Assembly: GCA_020052615.1 (NCBI GenBank)
Contig: JAGVOT010000070.1
Span: 22,988 to 86,987, forward strand
Length of the DNA: 64,000 nt
Origin: Nitrospirota bacterium
GTDB lineage: Bacteria > Nitrospirota > UBA9217
Direction of reading: 5' to 3'
Below, in pieces: positions 16,823-26,825 of the stretch (positions are counted from its first letter, which is position 1; each line of letters opens with the position of its first letter). Position numbers and translations under genes: made by a program. The notes beneath the pieces are model-generated. The model was not told where the DNA came from, ran no database searches, and was given only the letters and a program-made list of their open reading frames with translations.

Positions 16823-19800
16823 ATGAAAAGATCAATCATAGGAAGACTCTTGATCCCTGTTGTGCTGGTCGTCCTGTGCCTGAGTGCACAGACGGCGGAT
16901 GCGCTCGATGCGCCTCACAACAATCTGGATAAGAACGAGTTGATAACCTGTTCAAGCTGCCACTATTCCGCCGCCAGCCCGCCGGCATGGGTATCGTCGG
17001 CGACCCCGACCGGCGATACTACCAAGTGGAACCTTCTCTGCTTCCAGTGCCATTCGACCGGGAACCTTCCTCATGGTGCAAAGTACGAGGACGTCCAGAC
17101 CCACTCCAGCGCGGTTATAGAGTCGGCTAAGTACGGCACCTGGAACGTGGAATGCCGTGTTTGCCATTCTGCGCACTATCAGCAGCAGGCGCTCAGCTAC
17201 AGCACTGATGCGGCGAGCTACCTGGCCACCGGGACCGTGGGCGGCTTGGTTACTGCAGCGGCTGCAGTTACTTCGACCATCACTGACACGAGCGCTCCGT
17301 TCGTTGCGGGCGCTTATGAAAATTATCTTCTCATTCCGAACCTGGCCTATCCGACGACGATGTACAGGATCCAAGGGAACACGAACAGCGTGATCACCGT
17401 GTACGGTGCGATCAATCCGTACTATGCCTCGGTCGGCAAGACCTATGCGATCAAGTACGGTAAGATGGTGAACCAAAGCATCGAAACGCCGTCGAGCGGC
17501 ATGCGCCAGGTAAAGTACTATGATGCCACAGGCGTGAACTCCTTCGGCTCCGGCACAACATCGGCGACGACCGCCGTCTGCCAGGTCTGCCATACCAGTA
17601 CCACATCGTTCAATAATAGCGGCGCGCAAGAGGCGGGTCTCCATCCTACCGGTGTTGTTGCCGCTAACCAGCCCTGCACCGACTGTCACAGCCATGCATC
17701 CGGCTTCAAGCCAGGCGGGTGTACCAACTGCCACGGCACCCCGCCGGTCGACAGCGGCACGCTGGTGTTCAAGGATAAAGATGGAACTGATGTTACCTCG
17801 CAGTCACCGGGAGCCGGTGCGCATCTCAAGCATACGACCGACGCGAACCTGTCCTGCAGCAACTGCCATACCGGCGGCATGACTTCCGCGCAGGCCGGCG
17901 ATTTCAGGATCAATCTCGGCCTTCGGCTCGGATCGACCGACCTGGACGGCAACTACGATACCACGAGCAGAATAACGTATACCGTTATCGGCACACCGCC
18001 GACGACGGTGACCTACGGCGGCAGTCTGCAGTGTTCGAACCTTTACTGCCACAGCACGGTGCAGGCGGATGGCGGGGTAGGCGCTCCCACTTACAAGACC
18101 CCGACATGGACAGGCACCGTTGCGTGCGGCGACTGCCATAATGCTGATGGCGTGCCCAACACGATGGATACGGGCGGCCATACGTCCCACCTTGCTTCAA
18201 CGGTCGGCGCGACCTGCGATACCTGCCACAGCGGCAATACCCATGCCAACGGAAATATAGAGGTAACCAACGTTTCTTATACCATGGGCGGGACTCCGAG
18301 CAACGGCTATGGATCGTGCTCGGCAGCGTCCTGCCACATGAGCGCTTATGATGCGGTGATGGTGATGACCCCGACCTGGGGCAATAGTGCCGGTTGCACG
18401 GCCTGCCACACCGTTCCGATCGACGCGACGGGACCGAACACGGGCAGCCATGCCGTGCACAACGTGACGGATTGCTCGCAGTGCCATGCCGGCGCATTGA
18501 ACAGTACAACGACCCCGACCCTGAACCATACCGACGGCAACATCGACGCTACCAACGGCTACCCGGCAACTGTCAAGCACGCGGCAGGGACCTATGCCGG
18601 TACCTGTAATTCAGCATCGTGCCATCAGACGGGCATTTCGACGAACGATTACACGATTACGCCCGTCTGGGGTGATACTACAGCGCCGAATTGCACCGTC
18701 TGCCACGCTGCGGTTCCTGCGACAGGCGCCCATAGCGTCCATGTGACCAGTTCATCGTATGACTGTTCTCAGTGCCATACGGGTGCGATCAAGGATACGA
18801 GTTATGCAAGCGCGCAGCACCGCGACCTGAACATCGACATTTCCGTCGGCGGCTATCCGACGAACAGGCCCATGGGATCTGCCAAACAGTCCTGCTCCGC
18901 GACCCAGTGCCACGGCACTACGTCGCCGGCCTGGGACAACCTTGCCGGCACGACCGGCGATTGTTCACTTTGCCACGGCATGTCGGCAAACCCTGCCGAT
19001 GGACGGGACACGGCCGGCCACACGGCGCCGACGGATTCGCAAGTGGGCGCCCATGTTGCCCATCTGACAGGCACAAGCAACTACAGCTCCGTTGTCGTCT
19101 GCTCGGATTGCCATGCGGTACCTGCCAGCGTTGCGGCGGCCGGCCATATTGACAGTGCGCTGCCCGCAGAAGTCGTATTCAGCGGCCTGTCAGTATCAAA
19201 CAGCGCCGCAGCTAACTATAACACGGGGACCTGTTCGACCGTGTACTGCCACGGCGGCAAGATGATCTATCTGTCAACCAACGGCACGGATACGAGGCCG
19301 GTGTGGAACGCGATCTCCTATCTGAACTCAATACCCTCGAAGACTGGAGACTGCGGCGTATGTCATGGAGCACCGCCGTCAGGGTATGCGCCAAACAGCC
19401 ACAGTGGCTCAGAGACGCTTGCCGAGTGTAGCGGCTGCCACAACCATTTGAGATCAGACGGGACCTTTAGCGCACCGGCACTTCATATAGATGGCACGGT
19501 ACAGGCCAGCGGCTGCACGGGTTGCCACGGCCAGCCGCCTGTTGATGCGGCTACCATGGTGACGAGCCCGCCCGCGGGTGCAGAGACCGGCCGGAAAGTT
19601 GGCTTCGCGTCGTCTAATGGTGGCGCCGGTGCTCACGATTTCCATATGAACAGCCTGAGCTTTGTCAGCTGCAACCGCTGCCACAGCGGCGGCGGCGGCG
19701 GGACCCACCAGACCGCGTTAAAGATCACCTTCGGATTCACCTACGGATTGAACAAAGGTACGTACACTGCACCGGCCCTTTCAAACGGATATACCCTGAC

Positions 19801-21871
19801 CTCGGGCGATCCGGGAACGACGGTTGGGACATCGGCAGCACGGAACTGCACCAACTATTGCCACAGCTCCGGCCAGGCGGCGAACGGACAGGCTGGCGAC
19901 CCGGTCTTCGCTACGCCGGACTGGGATAATATCGCTTCCGGAGACTGCGGAGCCTGCCACGTGGTGGCCGGCATGAACACGGGCAGCCATACGAAGCACA
20001 TAGCGGCAGACAGCAACTGCGGCAACTGCCATACCGATGCCACCCTTTCCTCGTATGCCTCTACAAGCCATGTGAACACGTCGATCGACGTGGCCACAAG
20101 TCTGAGCTACACGGGCAGCGGGCTCGCGGGCAACGGCTACGCAACCTGCCAGGCTGCCAGCTGCCACGATACCGGCCGCAATGTCATCGTCGCGACTCCG
20201 CTGTGGGGCACGACGATCAACGACTGTTCTACCTGCCATGCCAAGCAGCCTGCAACGGGCAGCCATACCAAGCACTTGACCGGCACGGCTTACCACAAGG
20301 CGGTCTGCGGCGATTGCCACGGAACTGCCGTGGAGGGTTCGACCGCGATGGCATCTCACCCGACCGGCTCGGTGGATGTGTATGACGTGGCGGCCGGCGA
20401 CCTTGGATATCCCGCGGTCGCGAAGCATAATAACGATATCTTCCAGAGCTGCACGACGGCATACTGCCACAGCTCCGGCCAGGCGGCTGACGGCGGATCC
20501 ACGCCGGTCTATTCTTCGGTGACCTGGAGCAGCGGTTCGCTGAACTGCGGCTCCTGCCATAAGAACATGGACGGCGATAGCACCGCTCCCGGCAGCCACG
20601 TTGCCCACGCGCAGAGCGCGGCAATTTCGTGCGGAAACTGCCACAATGGCTACACGGAAACGACCGCGAACGTTACGACGCACGTGGATAAGCTGATCTT
20701 CACGAGCTTCACCGGCACTGCAGCAGGGACGACCTACTCGCAGGCAAGCACGTCGGCGGTCGGCAACAACTTCGGCACCTGCTCCGCGAGCTCATGCCAT
20801 GGATCTGCAACCGTGGCGTGGGGCGCGAACACAACCAACAACACCTGCACCAAGTGCCACGGAACGGGCACGGCCGGGACTGTGGACGGGACCAATCGGT
20901 ACGTGGTCGCACCGCCGCAGGATCTTGCGGGCAACAGCGGAACTTATAGCGACCTTGGGCAGGTCAGCAACGACCCCCAGGTCGGCGCCCATCAGACCCA
21001 TCTGCGGGTCTTCAACGGGCTGACCTCGACGACGGGCCAGTTCACGCTGGACAACCGGTGCGAATTCTGTCACGGTACGCTCCCGACATCGGGTATGCAT
21101 GCCAACGGCAGTGCGGTGCCGGTGTTCTCGGGCCTTTCAACGTCGGGCGGGAAGGTTTCCGCAGCTTATAGCAATGGAGCATGCAGCAATACCTATTGCC
21201 ATAATCCGGCCGGGGCGACCGGAGGCCTTGCAGCCGGGAATGCCGGTCTGGCAACGGCACCGACCTGGACGCAGGCCAGCTACGTCAGTGGAAACACGAA
21301 GACCCAGACCAACTGCAACAGGTGCCATCTGGTGCCTGACGATGGGGCATTTACGTCGTCTACCAATCACACCGGCTATACTGTTTCCGTCACCGACTGC
21401 TCCGGTTGCCATGGCCATAACGGTGACAACCAAGGCTCATTAGGCCAGCGTCATATGGACGGTATAAAGTACGGCGGCGGCAGCTGCGACTCCTGCCACG
21501 GCTATCAGACAACCTCCTGGGCGTCGGCGACCCAGCGCGCCATCGAGGGCAAGGGAGCTCATGCGAAACATGTTGCGTATCTCGCAACGCTCGGTACCGT
21601 GACGTCGAATCCGGCGACCGATCAGTTCGGCAACGGCGTGTTCTGGGATGCCGTCTGCGGCAAGTGCCACGGCGGCGCCACGCATACGACGAGCGAACCG
21701 ATTGGCGGAACCGGCCGGCAGATAACGGTCGCTTCCGAGTATGTGTTCAGCACGGGGACGACGACATATAATGCATGGAATTCGATCAACCAGTCATCGT
21801 CGGTAAACCCGAAGACCTGCTCGAACATCAGTTGTCATTACCAGACTACGCCGGTTTGGTCAGCCTATTAG
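16823..21871 (+). CDS. Giant multiheme c-type cytochrome (CxxCH / CxxxxCH repeat family)
   Basis: Signal peptide; 31 CXXCH, 10 CX4CH (e.g. CSNLYCH, CSAASCH, CSTVYCH), 1 CX3CH (CTNYCH), counted by hand in the supplied translation. ORF track starts at 16802. Confidence 0.95.
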   Translation: MKRSIIGRLLIPVVLVVLCLSAQTADALDAPHNNLDKNELITCSSCHYSAASPPAWVSSATPTGDTTKWNLLCFQCHSTGNLPHGAKYEDVQTHSSAVIESAKYGTWNVECRVCHSAHYQQQALSYSTDAASYLATGTVGGLVTAAAAVTSTITDTSAPFVAGAYENYLLIPNLAYPTTMYRIQGNTNSVITVYGAINPYYASVGKTYAIKYGKMVNQSIETPSSGMRQVKYYDATGVNSFGSGTTSATTAVCQVCHTSTTSFNNSGAQEAGLHPTGVVAANQPCTDCHSHASGFKPGGCTNCHGTPPVDSGTLVFKDKDGTDVTSQSPGAGAHLKHTTDANLSCSNCHTGGMTSAQAGDFRINLGLRLGSTDLDGNYDTTSRITYTVIGTPPTTVTYGGSLQCSNLYCHSTVQADGGVGAPTYKTPTWTGTVACGDCHNADGVPNTMDTGGHTSHLASTVGATCDTCHSGNTHANGNIEVTNVSYTMGGTPSNGYGSCSAASCHMSAYDAVMVMTPTWGNSAGCTACHTVPIDATGPNTGSHAVHNVTDCSQCHAGALNSTTTPTLNHTDGNIDATNGYPATVKHAAGTYAGTCNSASCHQTGISTNDYTITPVWGDTTAPNCTVCHAAVPATGAHSVHVTSSSYDCSQCHTGAIKDTSYASAQHRDLNIDISVGGYPTNRPMGSAKQSCSATQCHGTTSPAWDNLAGTTGDCSLCHGMSANPADGRDTAGHTAPTDSQVGAHVAHLTGTSNYSSVVVCSDCHAVPASVAAAGHIDSALPAEVVFSGLSVSNSAAANYNTGTCSTVYCHGGKMIYLSTNGTDTRPVWNAISYLNSIPSKTGDCGVCHGAPPSGYAPNSHSGSETLAECSGCHNHLRSDGTFSAPALHIDGTVQASGCTGCHGQPPVDAATMVTSPPAGAETGRKVGFASSNGGAGAHDFHMNSLSFVSCNRCHSGGGGGTHQTALKITFGFTYGLNKGTYTAPALSNGYTLTSGDPGTTVGTSAARNCTNYCHSSGQAANGQAGDPVFATPDWDNIASGDCGACHVVAGMNTGSHTKHIAADSNCGNCHTDATLSSYASTSHVNTSIDVATSLSYTGSGLAGNGYATCQAASCHDTGRNVIVATPLWGTTINDCSTCHAKQPATGSHTKHLTGTAYHKAVCGDCHGTAVEGSTAMASHPTGSVDVYDVAAGDLGYPAVAKHNNDIFQSCTTAYCHSSGQAADGGSTPVYSSVTWSSGSLNCGSCHKNMDGDSTAPGSHVAHAQSAAISCGNCHNGYTETTANVTTHVDKLIFTSFTGTAAGTTYSQASTSAVGNNFGTCSASSCHGSATVAWGANTTNNTCTKCHGTGTAGTVDGTNRYVVAPPQDLAGNSGTYSDLGQVSNDPQVGAHQTHLRVFNGLTSTTGQFTLDNRCEFCHGTLPTSGMHANGSAVPVFSGLSTSGGKVSAAYSNGACSNTYCHNPAGATGGLAAGNAGLATAPTWTQASYVSGNTKTQTNCNRCHLVPDDGAFTSSTNHTGYTVSVTDCSGCHGHNGDNQGSLGQRHMDGIKYGGGSCDSCHGYQTTSWASATQRAIEGKGAHAKHVAYLATLGTVTSNPATDQFGNGVFWDAVCGKCHGGATHTTSEPIGGTGRQITVASEYVFSTGTTTYNAWNSINQSSSVNPKTCSNISCHYQTTPVWSAY

Positions 21872-21881
21872 GAGGATGACA

Positions 21882-24602
21882 ATGACCAAACAGGGTGATA
21901 TAATGGCCAAGATAAAAACTTCGAATGGTGAGGTCTGTATGAGAACGAAAATGACAAAGACTCTTGAATCTTCAGGTTGGCTGGCATGGGTCAGTCGAGT
22001 ACTGATCTTCACCATGATGTTCGGTCTTGCCATGCTTCCGGGCTGGAATGCGACGATGACCGCGCAGGCGGCAACGCTGCCTTCCACCATTACCTCCTGC
22101 GGCGACTGTCACGGCAATCCGCCGGTGGACAGCGGGACCCGGGACGCGAGCGTAGGGCGGTTCCCCGGATCCCATAATAAGCATTCGAACACGACGACAG
22201 GATACGCCTATGCCTGTTCGGTCTGCCATGTCGAGCCGGCAACGTATAATCATCGGAACGGCAACATTCAGATGGCGAACCCCATTAACGGAGACGCCGG
22301 TGCGGCATACGGCAAGGGGACGAGCTGGGCGCAGACCAATACGCCGTCGGCATTCGAAGACTGCACCAGCACCTATTGCCACAGCCAGGGCGTGAGCCAG
22401 ACCGGCCAGCCGGGCGATACGAGGACTATTTCGGCGCCGGTCACGACGCTCGGATGGAGCAGCACCGGCGCCTGCGGGTCCTGTCACGGTGCTCCTCCGG
22501 CATATGCGAACGGAACCGCACTTTGGGGAGCAGCCAAGGCGAACAGCCATGGTCCTCACAGCAGTTATAACTGCAGCTTATGCCACTACGGCACCACGAC
22601 AGATGGTGCGACAATTACGGATAAGACAAAGCATATCAACCGAACGTACGATATTTTAGACAATGGGGTCGAGAGCATCGCCTCCTATTCCTATACTGCA
22701 ACCGGCGGGACATGCAATACCGTATCCTGCCATGCAAATACCGGCGGCATCTGGGGCGACCCGAACAGTGTGAGCTGCCTGACCTGCCACAATGCGGCAG
22801 TGGGCAGCAGGGCGGCAGTGATCCCGGCGTTCAATGCCCAGTCGCACCATATACAGAAGGTCGGTGGCCCTCTCACCACGGACTGCGCCGCCTGCCACTG
22901 GGAAGCTCAAGTTGGCGGTAAAGCCGACGCTGCATACCACAAGAATGGAGTTGTCGATCTCGTTACAAACTATACGACAACACGGCCGGCCACTCCCGCG
23001 GGCAATATTGTATCCTATTACACGGCGAGTGCGACCCGGACCGAATACGCGAAGCTGAACACCCATTGTCTTGGCTGCCACGATGCGAACTCTGCGACGG
23101 CCCAGCCTTTCGGCGACGGAAAAACGCCGCAGCAGTACGCCTGGGACTCGTTGAGCATTGATTCGCGATACTCCCAGGCCGGGACAACGGCGTGGGGCAA
23201 ATACAGCGGTCTCAACACGACGCCAAAGAATACCCAGAGAAAGGCCCTCTCGGCGCACGGGAACGCGGCAGCGAATCAGCGTGGCTGGAATACGACGGAA
23301 ACCTGGCCGAATACAAGCGGAACCGCGCAGATCCTATGCTTCGACTGCCATAATTCCCATGGTTCGAGCGTGGCAGGGGCGACGGTAAGCTACGCTACCG
23401 GTACGGGCGGCATTTTGAAGGATGTTCTCACCGGCGTGGGCGGATACACGGTCACCTACAAGCCGACAACCGGAGGGAATGCCTTAGCGCATAACGTATA
23501 CAATCCGGGCGCAGGCATCTGCTTTGACTGCCACGAAAATGCCAACATGAACGCTGCGGTCAGCGGCGGTAATACGCCTTGGGGCTATACCGGCACATTT
23601 GGAGCGTCGCAGCCCATCAGAGGGTATTTCGACAAGGCCTATTGGAATGGCCTGGATGTAGCCCAGAACGGCGCCCAGCAAAGGTTCCCGAACACGAAGG
23701 GAACGAGGACGGTCGCTGGAGGACATTTCGGCGCATCATCAACACCAGGCAAGACGGTGAGCGGTACGATCGGCGGTCTCTGTACGCCGTGCCATGACCC
23801 GCACGGCGTCAGCACAAGCCTGGGAGCGGATAACATCTACGCCGTGCCGCTCTTGAAGGGCACCTGGATGACCTCGCCCTACAAAGAAGATGCAGGAATA
23901 GTCGGTGCTTTTGGCAGAAGAGGCGGTCGTTCAAGTTCTACCTCCGGGGCATGGACTACTGGAGCGAACAACCCTGGCATGGGCCAGAACGGGTATCATA
24001 TTGACCAGAACACGTTCCAGTCTACAAATGGTACTCTTTATACGCGCACAAAGCCGGCGACGATCACCCAGACCGCAGCCCAGTTCGGCGGCTTGTGTCT
24101 GAACTGCCATACGGCTATGCAGCCCCCGCAAGGGGCGGCGCAACCTGCCTGGTCGAGCGTCGACAGGATCCACAATAGCGTCAAAGGCTGGGCGAGCACG
24201 GCAACGACCGCCAAGAACGTGAATAACGACGTACATGCCTATGTCTGCTCAAAGTGCCACACGTCGCATAATACCTGTCTGCCTCGTCTAGCGATCACCA
24301 ACTGCCTGGATTTCAAGCACCGGCAGCAGCGCGTTTCCGGCGGCACGGCAGGCCAGCATCTGGGCAGCAGCAGCCGGGGTTCGGGAAGGGGCAGGTTCCC
24401 CGGCGGCGGCGGCGGCGCTTCCTCTAGCGGTACGAGCAGCGCGTACATGAACGGCAGATGGTACTTTGGCACGGCTGGTACAAACAGCTCGAGCGCTACA
24501 AACTGGAGCAGTGCGCGCGCGACGAATTGCCATACCACGAAGACTGCGAACGGTACGGCAGCATGGCCTAACAACACGTGGAATAGTATTACACAGTGGT
24601 AA
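21882..24602 (+). CDS. Multiheme c-type cytochrome with Cys/Gly-rich non-heme tail
   Basis: 12 CXXCH and 2 CX4CH (CTSTYCH, CNTVSCH); RBS ggagg 6 nt before ATG 21882; tail HNTCLPRLAITNCLDF...GRGRFPGGGGGASSS...ATNCHTT. Confidence 0.93.
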   Translation: MTKQGDIMAKIKTSNGEVCMRTKMTKTLESSGWLAWVSRVLIFTMMFGLAMLPGWNATMTAQAATLPSTITSCGDCHGNPPVDSGTRDASVGRFPGSHNKHSNTTTGYAYACSVCHVEPATYNHRNGNIQMANPINGDAGAAYGKGTSWAQTNTPSAFEDCTSTYCHSQGVSQTGQPGDTRTISAPVTTLGWSSTGACGSCHGAPPAYANGTALWGAAKANSHGPHSSYNCSLCHYGTTTDGATITDKTKHINRTYDILDNGVESIASYSYTATGGTCNTVSCHANTGGIWGDPNSVSCLTCHNAAVGSRAAVIPAFNAQSHHIQKVGGPLTTDCAACHWEAQVGGKADAAYHKNGVVDLVTNYTTTRPATPAGNIVSYYTASATRTEYAKLNTHCLGCHDANSATAQPFGDGKTPQQYAWDSLSIDSRYSQAGTTAWGKYSGLNTTPKNTQRKALSAHGNAAANQRGWNTTETWPNTSGTAQILCFDCHNSHGSSVAGATVSYATGTGGILKDVLTGVGGYTVTYKPTTGGNALAHNVYNPGAGICFDCHENANMNAAVSGGNTPWGYTGTFGASQPIRGYFDKAYWNGLDVAQNGAQQRFPNTKGTRTVAGGHFGASSTPGKTVSGTIGGLCTPCHDPHGVSTSLGADNIYAVPLLKGTWMTSPYKEDAGIVGAFGRRGGRSSSTSGAWTTGANNPGMGQNGYHIDQNTFQSTNGTLYTRTKPATITQTAAQFGGLCLNCHTAMQPPQGAAQPAWSSVDRIHNSVKGWASTATTAKNVNNDVHAYVCSKCHTSHNTCLPRLAITNCLDFKHRQQRVSGGTAGQHLGSSSRGSGRGRFPGGGGGASSSGTSSAYMNGRWYFGTAGTNSSSATNWSSARATNCHTTKTANGTAAWPNNTWNSITQW

Positions 24603-24663
24603 TGGAAAGCATGAATTATCAGGAGAATCGATACCAGCAGAAGACCAGGAAAGGAGGTGCAAG

Positions 24664-24726
24664 ATGAAGAAACTGACCTATGTGAAGCCGAGAGTGGTTG
24701 GCACTGCCAATGTGCATCCCTGCTAA
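24664..24726 (+). CDS. 20-codon micro-ORF, MKKLTYVKPRVVGTANVHPC; candidate RiPP-like precursor or cytochrome-associated peptide
   Basis: GGAGGTG at 24653-24659, 4-5 nt before ATG; TAA stop; lies 61 nt after the cytochrome stop and immediately upstream of a strong terminator. Visible only as the C-terminus of the 86-aa ORF 24466..24726 in the track. Confidence 0.65.
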   Translation: MKKLTYVKPRVVGTANVHPC

Positions 24727-24748
24727 GTACTACGCATAGTGAATTTAC

Positions 24749-24790
24749 GAGAGGTGAAGCGCGGTATGGCTTCACCTCTCTCTTTTTTTT
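24749..24790 (+). terminator. Rho-independent terminator ending the cytochrome operon
   Basis: gagaggtgaagc-gcggtatg-gcttcacctctc followed by tctttttttt. Confidence 0.95.
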
Positions 24791-24819
24791 GCGTCTGCGG
24801 CCAGGCGACGCATTTTTAA

Positions 24820-24848
24820 TTGACGTACCTGGGAGAGCCGGGTACTAT
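24820..24848 (+). promoter_or_regulatory. Sigma70-like promoter
   Basis: TTGACG-N17-TACTAT upstream of the 24923 gene, just after the terminator. Confidence 0.55.
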
Positions 24849-24922
24849 GATGGCGCGGAACTCATGAGCGGGTATAGCCTAAGCAGGCTCGCTGCTGTTC
24901 GTAGGGGAAGGAGAATACAGAG

Positions 24923-25759
24923 ATGTCCTTTGCGTTGTCTCGTTTCGTGCTTTCGCTATTCGTTATGTGCAGTGCATTCTCCTCCGGGGCTGCAGCTGCC
25001 GCTGCCGAGACACGGCAGGAGCCAGTACAAGTCCTGAAATCCGGTACGATAACAGGCCGGGTTCTGGCCAAGGGAGGGGTGCCCCTTTCCTGGGGAGAGG
25101 TGATGTTCTATGATGTTTCCGCCGGACCGCCTCCCCGTCCTGACCTGTATGAGAGGACGCCTGACATATCGAAAAGCCTCGATGCCGACGGGCGGTTCAA
25201 GGTAACAGTTCCGCCGGGGAAATATTACCTGGGGGCAGTTAAACGGATGTCGGGTGAGCGCTTTGGCCCCCCCCGGGAAGGGGATTATGTTCTGAAAGCT
25301 GTGGATGATAAAGGCAAACCGCTGCTTTTCGACGTGAAGGCAGGAGCTGAACTCAATGTGGGAAAACTTCCTGAGGCCGTGCCCGTTGACGCGAAGGACC
25401 TTGCAAAGCGGGCAATGACCACCGGGATTCAGGGAGTGGTTGTCGATGTCGATGGGAATCCAATAAGCGACGCTGTTGTCCTTGCCTTTGTAACTCCGTC
25501 CCTGAAGGGCCGGCCGATCTTCATTTCAGACACGTCAGGCATCGACGGCATCTATCACCTGAGGCTGACAGAAGGCACGTACTATCTGAGAGTGAGAAAC
25601 AGTTCTGCGAGCGGGCCTCCGGAACCGGGCCAGATCGTCGGTCATTACGGTGATGGCTCACCGGAAGCGGTCACGGTCAAAACCGGCGAGATCAAGAGCG
25701 GCATCGATTTTCGGGTCGTTCTGTTCGGCGGCCGCGGGCCCAGGTCGGGAGAGCAATGA
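24923..25759 (+). CDS. Secreted protein with carboxypeptidase-regulatory-like / prealbumin-like folds
   Basis: Signal peptide; GTITGRVLAKGGVPLSWGEVMFYD...GRFKVTVPPGKYYLGAV and GIQGVVVDVDGNPISDAVVLAF...YHLRLTEGTYYLRV. Confidence 0.75.
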   Translation: MSFALSRFVLSLFVMCSAFSSGAAAAAAETRQEPVQVLKSGTITGRVLAKGGVPLSWGEVMFYDVSAGPPPRPDLYERTPDISKSLDADGRFKVTVPPGKYYLGAVKRMSGERFGPPREGDYVLKAVDDKGKPLLFDVKAGAELNVGKLPEAVPVDAKDLAKRAMTTGIQGVVVDVDGNPISDAVVLAFVTPSLKGRPIFISDTSGIDGIYHLRLTEGTYYLRVRNSSASGPPEPGQIVGHYGDGSPEAVTVKTGEIKSGIDFRVVLFGGRGPRSGEQ

Positions 25760-25785
25760 CATCATTCCGGATCGCCTAACCGCGC

Positions 25786-26781
25786 ATGCGCTATACCTAT
25801 ACTCAATCCCTCCAAACCATCTGCTGTCTCCTGCTCTTGACCGCGTCCATCACCGTTGCCGGGGAAGCGGCAGATACCGGGAGAAAGACCGCGGCGGGCC
25901 GCACGCAGCTGGTCCTTCTGGGGACCGGCAATCCGCAGCCGGACCCTGACCGCTCCGGTCCGTCCATGGCGGTCGTGGTGAACGGTACCGCCTATCTCGT
26001 GGATTTCGGTCCGGGAGTCGTAAGGCGGGCCGCGGCGGCGTTTCGCGACAAGGGTGTTCAGTCAATGGACCCCATGGCTATCCGCATCGCCTTCCTCACG
26101 CATCTTCATTCCGATCATACTGCAGGCTACCCCGATCTGATCCTGACCCCCTGGGTCATGGGGAGGCGGGACCCGCTCCGTGTCTACGGGCCCAAAGGGA
26201 CCAGGTCCATGACCGACCATGTCCTTGCTGCGTACGCGGAAGATATCAGGATCAGGACAGAAGGCATGGAGCGCATCCCGCCGGAAAGCCTGCAGGTCCA
26301 GGTCCAGGAGATACGCGCCGGCCTGGTTTACCGGGACGAGAACGTCAGGGTCACCGCCTTCCCGACGAAGCACGGCGATTGGAAAGAGTCCTACGGGTAC
26401 CGGTTCGACACTGCGGACCGCAGTATAGTCATCACCGGCGACACTACGCCGACGCAAGCCACGATCGATGCCTGCAACGGCTGCGATATCCTGGTGCACG
26501 AAGCAATGACCGAGAAGTTCCTTGCCCGGCCGGGCCGGCCGAATCCGCAGAGATTCGATATCAAGGCTTATGCGGCAAAGTATCACACTACAACCACACA
26601 ACTCGCCGCGCTCGCGTCAAAGGCGAAGCCGGGGCTGCTGGTGCTGGTGCATAACCCGATCACGCTCAAGCCCGTGGCGTCCCGGCCCCTGGCGTCGACG
26701 CCCCAGGACCTCCTCGATGAGATCCAGGCAGCGGGGTACAACGGCAAAGTGGTCGTGGGACGAGACCTCGATATCTACTGA
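25786..26781 (+). CDS. MBL-fold metallohydrolase (secreted, RNase Z/AtsA-like)
   Basis: LGTGNPQPDPDRSGPSMAVVVNGTAYLVDFGPG; HLHSDHTAGYPDL; ITGDTTPT. Confidence 0.88.
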   Translation: MRYTYTQSLQTICCLLLLTASITVAGEAADTGRKTAAGRTQLVLLGTGNPQPDPDRSGPSMAVVVNGTAYLVDFGPGVVRRAAAAFRDKGVQSMDPMAIRIAFLTHLHSDHTAGYPDLILTPWVMGRRDPLRVYGPKGTRSMTDHVLAAYAEDIRIRTEGMERIPPESLQVQVQEIRAGLVYRDENVRVTAFPTKHGDWKESYGYRFDTADRSIVITGDTTPTQATIDACNGCDILVHEAMTEKFLARPGRPNPQRFDIKAYAAKYHTTTTQLAALASKAKPGLLVLVHNPITLKPVASRPLASTPQDLLDEIQAAGYNGKVVVGRDLDIY

Positions 26782-26825
26782 CGGCCGGAACAGCCGCTTA
26801 TCACATTACGGGGAAAGGGGATTCT

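Noticed and set aside
19781-20683. 300-aa minus-strand ORF within the giant cytochrome
   Set aside because: Arises from the repetitive Cys/His/Gly codons read in antisense; low-complexity Arg/Ala/Val-rich product without motifs.
17000-21871. Regularly spaced repeats in the cytochrome gene resembling a CRISPR-like array
   Set aside because: Repeats are degenerate coding repeats (CxxCH/CxxxxCH modules) inside one long ORF, with variable spacing and no Cas genes.
24657-25037. 126-aa plus-strand ORF overlapping the micropeptide in another frame
   Set aside because: Runs through the strong terminator and the 24923 gene start; product has no recognisable features, whereas the 20-codon frame has the ideal RBS spacing.
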